Origin: Flavobacterium pallidum
GTDB lineage: Bacteria > Bacteroidota > Bacteroidia > Flavobacteriales > Flavobacteriaceae
Direction of reading: 5' to 3'
Assembly (NCBI RefSeq): GCF_003097535.1
Contig: NZ_CP029187.1
Location: forward strand, 2,976,001 to 3,040,000
DNA length: 64,000 nt
The position numbers were made by a program, and so were the translations under genes. Under the pieces are notes generated by a model that saw only the letters and a program-made list of their open reading frames with translations, was not told the DNA's origin and ran no database searches. Shown here one piece after another: positions 32,646-39,224 of the stretch; the first letter of the stretch is position 1; the number at the start of each line of letters is the position of its first letter.

Positions 32646-33086
32646 ATGAGAAAGATATTGACCTTCATTTTATTCTTCTGTACAATTGCGACGTTTGCGC
32701 AGGTGTCAAAAGAGAAAATCAAATCACTGAAAGTGGCCTTCATTACCAAGGAACTCGAACTGACTTCTGCGGAAGCGGAAAAATTCTGGCCATTCTTCAA
32801 TGCTTATGAAGACAGGCAATTTGAAATCCGGTTCAAGAAAATCAAGGAGATCAAAAGAAAAATGGAGCAACCGGCGGTAGACAAACTCACGGAAAAAGAG
32901 GCCTCGGCATTACTCACACAACTCGAGGAAGCAGAGCAGGACCTGGCAGACAACCGCAAAAAACTGATTACAAACCTGAAAACCGTCATCAGTCCGATCA
33001 AGATTTTAAAGCTCAAGAAAGCCGAAGACGACTTCAATCATAAATTATTGCGCCAGTACAAACAAAAAGGCGGAGATAAGGAATGA
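32646..33086 (+). CDS. Periplasmic sensor-like protein of the ECF module (Spy/CpxP-like helical)
   Basis: A 146-residue exported protein. The signal peptide is about residues 1-19 (ending ATFAQ). The mature part is all helical and charged, with ELELTSAEAEKFWPFFNAYED and EASALLTQLEEAEQDLADNRK, the pattern of the Spy/CpxP-like periplasmic stress sensors annotated in Flavobacteria as sensor of ECF-type sigma factor. It probably acts as a chaperone or signal input for the upstream sigma/anti-sigma pair. The spacing (2 bases from the anti-sigma gene) shows co-transcription. Confidence 0.85.
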   Translation: MRKILTFILFFCTIATFAQVSKEKIKSLKVAFITKELELTSAEAEKFWPFFNAYEDRQFEIRFKKIKEIKRKMEQPAVDKLTEKEASALLTQLEEAEQDLADNRKKLITNLKTVISPIKILKLKKAEDDFNHKLLRQYKQKGGDKE

Positions 33087-33089
33087 TAA

Positions 33090-33121
33090 TTGCTTTGGTT
33101 TCATAAAAAGCAATAGCTTTG
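33090..33121 (+). promoter_or_regulatory. Bacteroidota-type promoter of the LETM1-related gene
   Basis: TTG (33090-33092), then 21 bases, then TAGCTTTG (33114-33121). The start ATG is 17 bases downstream. Both boxes and the spacing match the consensus. Confidence 0.7.
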
Positions 33122-33138
33122 TATCCTAACCCGATACT

Positions 33139-34335
33139 ATGATAAATCCTTCGGCTCCAGGCTGGATAGATAAATTTTTCGCAGAGCAGCAACCGCTGAA
33201 ATTGCAAGAAATTGCTGAGCCTGAAGTACTGTACCAACGCATCAGGAAAACAGGATTCATATATGGCCATATTGTTGCTTTAGACACGCCGAAAGCCATT
33301 ACCACAAGAAACAAAACGCCCGAGGAAAATTCGAAAATAGCCTTGCTCAGCACGCTTTATAACGTACACAGCCTCGTGACTAAAGAATACGACCCTGCAA
33401 AATTTATTGCAGCGGCGGTGTCTTTTTACAAGGCAACGAATAAGGAAAGTTTTAACCCGCTCAAGAAAGTATTGCCCGACAATACTGTTACGGGCGAACT
33501 GGAAAAAATGATCGGGGAAAGGGTGCAGACGAATGAAAACCTGATCAGCAGGAATTTTTCTCACATCCTGACCAATGCCTTGCTGTTTGAAGATATCCTG
33601 GCGTTTCAGCAGTACCTGATTCACGGTGAAGTTGCAGGCGGATACATGAAACGGTTGGAAGAAACCATTATCAGCGTGGTTTCACTGGCATTAAATACGA
33701 AATCAGAAAAATCGCCTTATGATGATCTGCTGGTGAAATTGTTCGAATCTTCGGTACGCTACACTAAATTCTCAAAGGTCAATATCAGTAATCTGGAGGC
33801 TTTGGAACTGGATTACTTCAGGTATAAATTCGAGAAATTCTACATAATCGATATGGCCGGACTTGCGATGTGCAGCGACGGCATCATTGAGGAACGGGAA
33901 GAGGAATTCCTGTTGAAACTGGCACAGCTGATGGATATCCGTGCTTCATTTGTTGAAGAAAGCATTATGCAGACTGACGCTTTTATCAGCAAATACAAAA
34001 AGGAAATTCCCTATTTCAATTATTCGAATCCGGTGAAGCATTTTTACGACCACACCACACAGTATGTCATGATGCTCATCACGCGGAACAAGAAAAGGCT
34101 GCAGAAGGAACTGGCAAACAACGGCGAACTGATGATGCTTCTGACGCATTCCACACACAGGAGCCTTGATAGCAAGGAAAAGAAAAAAGTAAAGAAACAG
34201 CTGCTGGAGTTTTGCAAAACCGTACCATCGCTGACGATTTTCCTTTTGCCGGGCGGAAGTCTGTTATTGCCGTTATTGATTAAATTCATCCCGAAAATGC
34301 TCCCGACAACGTTTAACGAAAACCTGGAAGAATAA
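33139..34335 (+). CDS. LETM1-related biofilm-associated protein
   Basis: A 398-residue protein that matches the family named LETM1-related biofilm-associated protein in Flavobacteria. It has MINPSAPGWIDKFFAEQQP at the N-terminus, a tellurite-resistance-TerB-like helical middle (about residues 230-285, YIIDMAGLAMCSDGIIEEREEEFL) and a C-terminal LETM1-like part with KKKVKKQLLEFCKTVPSLTIFLLPGGSLLLPLLIKFIP, where the Pro/Gly-rich hydrophobic end recalls LETM1 ribosome-binding proteins. The function is not established; family members were linked to biofilm formation. It has its own promoter just upstream and is followed by a bidirectional terminator. Confidence 0.85.
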   Translation: MINPSAPGWIDKFFAEQQPLKLQEIAEPEVLYQRIRKTGFIYGHIVALDTPKAITTRNKTPEENSKIALLSTLYNVHSLVTKEYDPAKFIAAAVSFYKATNKESFNPLKKVLPDNTVTGELEKMIGERVQTNENLISRNFSHILTNALLFEDILAFQQYLIHGEVAGGYMKRLEETIISVVSLALNTKSEKSPYDDLLVKLFESSVRYTKFSKVNISNLEALELDYFRYKFEKFYIIDMAGLAMCSDGIIEEREEEFLLKLAQLMDIRASFVEESIMQTDAFISKYKKEIPYFNYSNPVKHFYDHTTQYVMMLITRNKKRLQKELANNGELMMLLTHSTHRSLDSKEKKKVKKQLLEFCKTVPSLTIFLLPGGSLLLPLLIKFIPKMLPTTFNENLEE

Positions 34336-34366
34336 AAAAAAGCTGCCCGAAAGCAGCTTTATTATT
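34334..34366. terminator. Shared terminator between LETM1-related and carbonic anhydrase genes
   Basis: AAAGCTGC and GCAGCTTT form an 8-bp stem around 6 bases, with an A-run before it. It fills the 30-base gap between the convergent stop codons. Confidence 0.85.
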
Positions 34367-35001
34367 TAGAATTTTAACTGATAGACCGTCTCCAGGTCTT
34401 CCGTTCCCGACAGATCTACGTTCAGGTCGGTTACATAACCTGAATTAAGTCCGTAAACCCAGCCGTGCAGCGTAAGCTCCTGACCTGATTTCCAGGCAGC
34501 CTGTACGATTGACGTTTTGGCCAGGTCAAAAACCTGCTCCTTTACATTCAGTTCCACAAATGCATTGAAGCGGTCATCTTCGTTAATGATGGAATCCAGG
34601 TAATTGTGGTGCAGCCTGTAAACATCCTTGATGTGGCGGATCCAGTTGTCGATGATACCGATAGAGGAATTTCCCATAGCTGCTTTCACACCGCCGCAAC
34701 CGTAATGCCCGCACACGATGACGTGTTTTACTTTAAGCACATTTACAGAATAATCGAGTACGCTGAGCATGTTCATATCAGAATGCACGACCATATTGGC
34801 AATGTTACGATGCACGAAAACCTCGCCTGGCTTGGCTCCGATAATTTCATTTGCAGGTACGCGGCTGTCAGAACACCCGATCCATAAAAGTGGCGGCGTT
34901 TGCCCTTTTGCTAAATCCTTAAAATAATTCGGGTCGATAGCAAGTGTTTTTTCAACCCATTCCTTATTGTTGTCTAAAATCTTTTTATAAAAATCTTCCA
35001 T
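34366..35001 (-). CDS. Beta-class carbonic anhydrase
   Basis: A 211-residue zinc enzyme interconverting CO2 and bicarbonate. The zinc ligands are visible in LLWIGCSDSRVPANEIIG (Cys and Asp) and CGHYGCGGVKAAM (His and Cys). The stretch VFVHRNIANMV is also typical. The length matches bacterial beta-CAs. The gene is 77 bases downstream of the SulP anion transporter gene on the same strand, a pairing known for bicarbonate uptake and use. Joint transcription is likely but no terminator was seen between them. Confidence 0.96.
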   Translation of the reverse strand: MEDFYKKILDNNKEWVEKTLAIDPNYFKDLAKGQTPPLLWIGCSDSRVPANEIIGAKPGEVFVHRNIANMVVHSDMNMLSVLDYSVNVLKVKHVIVCGHYGCGGVKAAMGNSSIGIIDNWIRHIKDVYRLHHNYLDSIINEDDRFNAFVELNVKEQVFDLAKTSIVQAAWKSGQELTLHGWVYGLNSGYVTDLNVDLSGTEDLETVYQLKF

Positions 35002-35078
35002 TGTTAAAAGTTTTTTTTTCAGGTGTGAGATCCGGGAATAAAAGTACGGAATTCACAGCATCCTGACGTTATTGATTA

Positions 35079-36725
35079 TTAATTATTAAGTTCCGTTTTT
35101 GCTTTTTTACCTTTTTGCTCCAATTGGTCATCGTGATGTTTTATCGAAACATGGTTTTGGATTTCATCCGTGTTTTCAAGGTTATAGGCTTTTTTGAAAC
35201 CTTTGAGCTTGACTTTAATGTTTTCGTCTTTTGCCCGGACCGCTTTGAATTCCCTTATCAGATCCAATACATCATGCGCGATGTAGACCGTATCGGCGGC
35301 ATTGATGATGACTTTGGAATTTTCAGGGATTTCATTCAATGTAGACTTGATTGCAGCTTTATTCAGGAACGACACTTCCTGTGCCAGATCGATTTGGATG
35401 ATGTCACCGTCTTCATATTCCCTTTTATGGAAATGATAGGCGCGCTTGAGGTTTCCCTTCAGTACAAAAATGATGCTGATGATAAGCCCTAAGGCCACAC
35501 CTTTCAGCAAATCGGTAAAAACCACAAACACAAGCGTCGCTATAAAAGGCACGAATTGGTATTTCCCTTTTTCCCAAAAATGCTTTACTGTCGATGGTTT
35601 TGCCAATTTATATCCTACCAGCAAAAGCACAGCTGCCAATGCTGCAAACGGAATTTTATTCAGCAACACCGGAATCGTCAGCACGCAAATCAACAGGAAA
35701 AAACCGTGGATGATGGTCGACATTTTAGATTTGGCACCGGCACTGCTGTTCGCCGAAGTACGCACTACTACTGAAGTCATCGGCAATCCGCCCAACAAAC
35801 CGCTCAGCAGGTTTCCAATTCCCTGGGCTTTTAATTCCATATCGGTGTCCGTATAGCGCTTTTGCACATCCATCCTGTCAGCAGCCTCAATACACAACAA
35901 GGTTTCGATGGAAGCGACCACTGCAATAGTAGCGCCGGTGATCCAGACCTTATAATTTCCCAAAGCAGTAAAATCAGGCATTGTGATGATATTCTTAAAA
36001 TCATCTACCGATTGAGGAACCGGTAATTTCACCAAATGCTCCGGGGCAATTGCCAGGGAACTTCCGCTGGAAAGGAAAATTTCATTTAAAATAATGCTGA
36101 GGATGACAACGATCAACGCTCCCGGAACCAATTTGATTTTCTTCAGGAACGGTACTTTATCCCATGCAATCAGGATGGTAAGTGAAATTACCGTAATCAA
36201 TATCGCACCAAGATGAAGGTGGTTGAAAATACCGAAAATTTCTGAAAAGGAGTTCTTTCCATCAAACTGAAGGAAAGATTCATCACCTTCAAAATCTCCA
36301 TCGTAGCCCAGTGCGTGCGGAATCTGCTTCAAAATAATGATTACTCCAATCCCGGCCAGCATCCCTTCAATAACATTAGTGGGAATGTAGTTGGACAATG
36401 TCCCTGCCTTGATGAATCCCAAAATCAATTGAAGAAACCCTGCAACCATAACCGCTGCAAGGAATATATCGAATGCCTTAAAATCTGTAATCGCTACTAA
36501 AACAATCGCTGTAAGTCCTGCTGCCGGTCCCGAAACGCTAAGGTGTGAGGTGCTTAACGATCCGACTACGATACCGCCGATAATGCCGGCAATAATGCCC
36601 GATAATGGTGGCGCTCCGGAAGCCAGCGAAATACCCAGGCACAGGGGAAGTGCCACTAAAAATACCACCAAACCGGATGCGAAATCGGATTTGAGGTTTG
36701 CCAAAAGATTGATTTTTTTTGTCAT
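35079..36725 (-). CDS. SulP family anion (bicarbonate/sulfate) transporter with STAS domain
   Basis: A 548-residue transporter. The N-terminal half has about ten membrane segments with SulP motifs (VFLVALPLCLGISLASGAPP, GSLSTSHLSVSGPAAGLTAI). A C-terminal STAS domain follows the last membrane segment, at about residues 435-520 (GDIIQIDLAQEVSFLNKAAI, KVIINAADTVYIAHDVLDLI). SulP members move bicarbonate, sulfate or other anions with sodium or protons. The neighbouring carbonic anhydrase points to bicarbonate, which is inference. A near-palindrome overlaps the upstream region at 36757-36779. Confidence 0.94.
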   Translation of the reverse strand: MTKKINLLANLKSDFASGLVVFLVALPLCLGISLASGAPPLSGIIAGIIGGIVVGSLSTSHLSVSGPAAGLTAIVLVAITDFKAFDIFLAAVMVAGFLQLILGFIKAGTLSNYIPTNVIEGMLAGIGVIIILKQIPHALGYDGDFEGDESFLQFDGKNSFSEIFGIFNHLHLGAILITVISLTILIAWDKVPFLKKIKLVPGALIVVILSIILNEIFLSSGSSLAIAPEHLVKLPVPQSVDDFKNIITMPDFTALGNYKVWITGATIAVVASIETLLCIEAADRMDVQKRYTDTDMELKAQGIGNLLSGLLGGLPMTSVVVRTSANSSAGAKSKMSTIIHGFFLLICVLTIPVLLNKIPFAALAAVLLLVGYKLAKPSTVKHFWEKGKYQFVPFIATLVFVVFTDLLKGVALGLIISIIFVLKGNLKRAYHFHKREYEDGDIIQIDLAQEVSFLNKAAIKSTLNEIPENSKVIINAADTVYIAHDVLDLIREFKAVRAKDENIKVKLKGFKKAYNLENTDEIQNHVSIKHHDDQLEQKGKKAKTELNN

Positions 36726-36756
36726 ATTGCCTAAACTGAAATGAATACAAAGTGAA

Positions 36757-36779
36757 GCAAGCCCGCAATGCAGGGTTGC
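36757..36779. promoter_or_regulatory. Imperfect 23-base palindrome upstream of SulP, candidate operator
   Basis: The arms GCAA-CC-GCA and TGC-GG-TTGC face each other with 18 of 23 bases symmetric. It sits 32 bases before the SulP start, overlapping the likely -33 area. Candidate regulatory site only. Confidence 0.35.
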
Positions 36780-36803
36780 AAAAAACGATAAGTCAGATTG
36801 TAT

Positions 36804-37088
36804 TTACGCGTTAGGCGGTGGAGAAAAGATAGAAGGCGTCACATTATCGTGGCGCGATTGGTTTTCAGAGATGATCAGTCCGGATGTGTGCTTTTCAAAA
36901 TTGAAGAAATCATAGTGGAAAATCTTCAATTCAGCTTTTAATTCCTTTACTTCTTTGTGTACGAGTTCTTCTTCGGACATGTTGAAAAATACCGATGTAT
37001 CCGAACTTTTCTTAATCAGGCTCACAATTGTGGGTGTGGCCAGAAAAGTCAGGAATATGATAATCATTATTTTTACAGCAAATTTCAT
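36804..37088 (-). CDS. Small membrane-anchored protein, function unknown
   Basis: A 94-residue protein starting at the ATG at 37088 (the TTG three codons earlier is less likely). It has one N-terminal hydrophobic segment (about residues 1-20, MKFAVKIMIIIFLTFLATPT), then a mostly hydrophilic region with acidic helix (EEELVHKEVKELKAELKIF). The C-terminus is polar and Pro-rich. It is probably a single-pass inner-membrane or exported protein. It stands between the SulP and Dps genes on the same strand and has no assigned family; repeat copy C lies upstream. Confidence 0.65.
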   Translation of the reverse strand: MKFAVKIMIIIFLTFLATPTIVSLIKKSSDTSVFFNMSEEELVHKEVKELKAELKIFHYDFFNFEKHTSGLIISENQSRHDNVTPSIFSPPPNA

Positions 37089-37165
37089 CGGGGGCAAATG
37101 TATCGTACAGGAATCTGTTAGAAAAGTTTTACAACCGATTTAATTAAAATTTAACATTTATAAAC

Positions 37166-37241
37166 GGATTTTAAGACTGCGGCGCTTTTAGATTTTAAGA
37201 TTACTCAATTTCAAATCTTATAGTATCACAGTCTTAAAATC
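37166..37241. repeat. Dispersed inverted-repeat element, copy C
   Basis: The arms gattttaagac (37167-37177) and gtcttaaaatc (37231-37241) are perfectly complementary. The left arm continues into tgcggcgc, close to the family consensus. It lies just 3' of the dps gene. Confidence 0.75.
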
Positions 37242-37253
37242 AACAAAACTATT

Positions 37254-37733
37254 TTATAAAGACTCTTCAAGCCAGGCATTCATCATCCAGATTGTCTTTT
37301 CCTGCTCAGAAATAAAGTCACTCATCAGTGAATTGGTGCCTTCATCGTTGATATCTGCGGTTTTGATAAGGATTTCACGCTCGATCTTCAACAATCCGGA
37401 AAGCGATTCTACGATCAGGTGGATGGCTTTTTCGTCATTGGAAATATTCTTTCCGACGACAATTTTGTTGTTTTTCACATAATCCTCAAATGTATGCAAA
37501 GGTGTTCCGCCAATAGTCAATACGCGCTCTGCCACCAAATCTACCTTCAGCTGTGCGTCATTGTAAAGTTCTTCAAATTTTACATGAAGGTTAAAAAACC
37601 GCTTTCCCCGTATATTCCAGTGGATACCGCGCAGATTCTGGTAATATACCTGGAAACTTGATAACAGGATATTAAGGTCGTTGCTGATTTCTTCCATTTC
37701 CTTAATGGGAAGGCCTAAAAGATTTATTTTCAT
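37254..37733 (-). CDS. dps: Dps-family DNA-protecting ferritin-like protein
   Basis: A 159-residue member of the Dps family, which form dodecamers that store iron and protect DNA from peroxide. The ferroxidase ligands are in LRGIHWNIRGKRFFNLH (His, then Glu/His nearby) and QLKVDLVAERVLTIGG (Asp and Glu). The length fits. It is transcribed divergently from an OxyR-type regulator gene, with 95 bases between the starts, the classic arrangement for peroxide control. The start is the ATG at 37733. Confidence 0.95.
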   Translation of the reverse strand: MKINLLGLPIKEMEEISNDLNILLSSFQVYYQNLRGIHWNIRGKRFFNLHVKFEELYNDAQLKVDLVAERVLTIGGTPLHTFEDYVKNNKIVVGKNISNDEKAIHLIVESLSGLLKIEREILIKTADINDEGTNSLMSDFISEQEKTIWMMNAWLEESL

Positions 37734-37828
37734 AATAATATTGTGTTTATATAAAAATAAGCATTTTCATGCAAAAATGGTATAAGGTAAATTGATAGTT
37801 TTTATATTTGTATCAAAAATTACTATAT
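37734..37828. promoter_or_regulatory. Divergent dps-oxyR control region
   Basis: The 95-base gap between the two divergent genes holds the near-palindrome CATTTTCATGCAAAAATG (37763-37780 region) and the halves ATAG (37796-37799) and CTAT (37822-37825). The last two look like OxyR half-sites but have the wrong spacing (22 rather than 7 bases). The -7 box TATATTTG at 37803-37810 serves oxyR. OxyR binding here is likely from context, not proven. Confidence 0.45.
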
Positions 37829-38785
37829 ATGACCATCACCCAATTACAATATGTACTCGCTGTCGCTGAATATAAAAACTTCACATTAGCCGCTGAAAAG
37901 TGCTTCGTTACGCAACCCACGCTGAGTATGCAGATCCAAAAAATCGAAGAGGAACTTAATATCTTAATATTTGACCGAAGCAAAAAACCGATCCAGCTCA
38001 CGGATATCGGGCAAAAAATTGTAACCCAGGCCAAAAATATCGTAAACGAAGCCGATCGTATCAAAGACATTGTTGAACAACAGAAAGGATTTATCGGCGG
38101 GGAATTCCGTTTGGGAATCATCCCAACGATTATGCCCACGCTGCTGCCGATGTTCCTGAATAATTTCATTAAAAAATATCCGAAAGTCAAACTGATTATT
38201 GAAGAGCTCAATACTGAAGAAATCATCAACCGCCTGAAAAACGGACATCTTGATGCCGCGATTGCAGCAACACCTTTGGAAGAAGAAAAGTTAAAAGAAA
38301 TCGTACTGTATTTCGAGCCTTTTGTGGCTTATTTACCGGAATCGCATGCCATGGCCAACAAAAAAGAAATTGAAGTGAGCGACCTCAATATTGAAGAAAT
38401 ACTGATGCTCCAGGACGGGCATTGTTTCCGTGACGGAATTTTAAATTTGTGCAAAAGCAACGGCGGCGGTAACAATAACGGCAACTTCAGGCTCGAAAGC
38501 GGCAGTTTTGAAACACTCATCAAACTGGCCGATGAAGGATTGGGAACTACACTCCTGCCCTATCTCCACACTTTGGATTTAAGCGATAAGGACAAAGTGA
38601 AACTGCACCAGTTTAAAGAGCCAAAACCCGCACGTGAGGTCAGCCTTGTCTTTCCAAAAACGGAGCTCAAGATCCATATCATCGATGCCTTGCGGAGCAC
38701 GATTGCTGGCGTGATCAAAGGCGCGATTGTTTTCCAGAATGTACAGATTGTAAGTCCGTTGGCTAAAGCCGGCAGTAAGCAATAG
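37829..38785 (+). CDS. oxyR: OxyR-type LysR regulator
   Basis: A 318-residue LysR-family regulator starting MTITQLQYVLAVAEYKNFTL at the ATG at 37829. The helix-turn-helix is at about residues 18-42 (LAAEKCFVTQPTLSMQIQKIE). The redox signature is the pair of Cys in GHCFRDGILNLC, equal to the disulfide-forming pair in OxyR of Gram-negatives. The remainder is the sensory domain. It would sense hydrogen peroxide and activate detoxification genes, including the divergent dps. Start, length and motif agree. A terminator shared with the next gene follows at 38812-38838. Confidence 0.95.
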   Translation: MTITQLQYVLAVAEYKNFTLAAEKCFVTQPTLSMQIQKIEEELNILIFDRSKKPIQLTDIGQKIVTQAKNIVNEADRIKDIVEQQKGFIGGEFRLGIIPTIMPTLLPMFLNNFIKKYPKVKLIIEELNTEEIINRLKNGHLDAAIAATPLEEEKLKEIVLYFEPFVAYLPESHAMANKKEIEVSDLNIEEILMLQDGHCFRDGILNLCKSNGGGNNNGNFRLESGSFETLIKLADEGLGTTLLPYLHTLDLSDKDKVKLHQFKEPKPAREVSLVFPKTELKIHIIDALRSTIAGVIKGAIVFQNVQIVSPLAKAGSKQ

Positions 38786-38811
38786 CAGCTGGAATTATAC
38801 TATTATCAAAT

Positions 38812-38838
38812 AAAAAAGGAGCCGTTTAAGCTCCTTTT
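38812..38838. terminator. Shared terminator between oxyR and the 65-residue gene
   Basis: AAAAGGAGC and GCTCCTTTT form a perfect 9-bp stem with a 7-base loop; flanking A and T runs permit both directions. Confidence 0.85.
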
Positions 38839-38842
38839 AGTT

Positions 38843-39040
38843 TTATGCATTTAGATAAATCTGGCAGTGTTTCAATTCGGGTTTTTGTTCCACAAATCTC
38901 GAAAGCCACTCCGTTAACTGTTCGATTTCGTACGGCAGCAATACCTTTAGCGCTTTTCGTACTTCTTTACAAAAAAGTATGGGGTCGAAACTGACACTTT
39001 CCAGTATGCCTTTGGTATAGGTGAACATAGTTTTTTCCAT
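38843..39040 (-). CDS. Small hypothetical protein (65 residues)
   Basis: A 65-residue soluble protein, starting at the ATG at 39040. It has a helical look: ILFCKEVRKALKVLLPYEIEQL then LSRFVEQKPELKHCQIYLNA. No signal or membrane segment is seen. It lies convergent with oxyR against a good bidirectional terminator, and divergent from pheT, so it is bounded like a real gene. Similar short ORFs occur before pheT in Flavobacteria, which I recall but could not check. The function is unknown. Confidence 0.65.
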   Translation of the reverse strand: MEKTMFTYTKGILESVSFDPILFCKEVRKALKVLLPYEIEQLTEWLSRFVEQKPELKHCQIYLNA

Positions 39041-39197
39041 AAATGAAATTGCTTCTTTTAGTTAAAAACCTTTTTAAACTTCAATACCAAATTTAAAAAA
39101 TTTAAGATTACAAAATCATTATGGTGTGTTAATTTATTTTTTTTAACTAATTGCTGTTGACAACTATCTTTTAGGGTATTTTTCGCGTGCAATCATT

Positions 39198-39205
39198 TAT
39201 ATTTG
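39198..39205 (+). promoter_or_regulatory. Candidate -7 promoter box of pheT
   Basis: TATATTTG is an exact TAnnTTTG match, 19 bases before the start at 39225. The -33 TTG is not at a standard distance. Confidence 0.45.
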
Positions 39206-39224
39206 CACCGATTAAAATTCCTTT

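Noticed and set aside
37796..37825. ATAG and CTAT halves as a canonical OxyR operator
   Set aside because: The halves are 22 bases apart rather than 7, so the standard tetranucleotide arrangement is not met. They may be chance in A/T-rich DNA.
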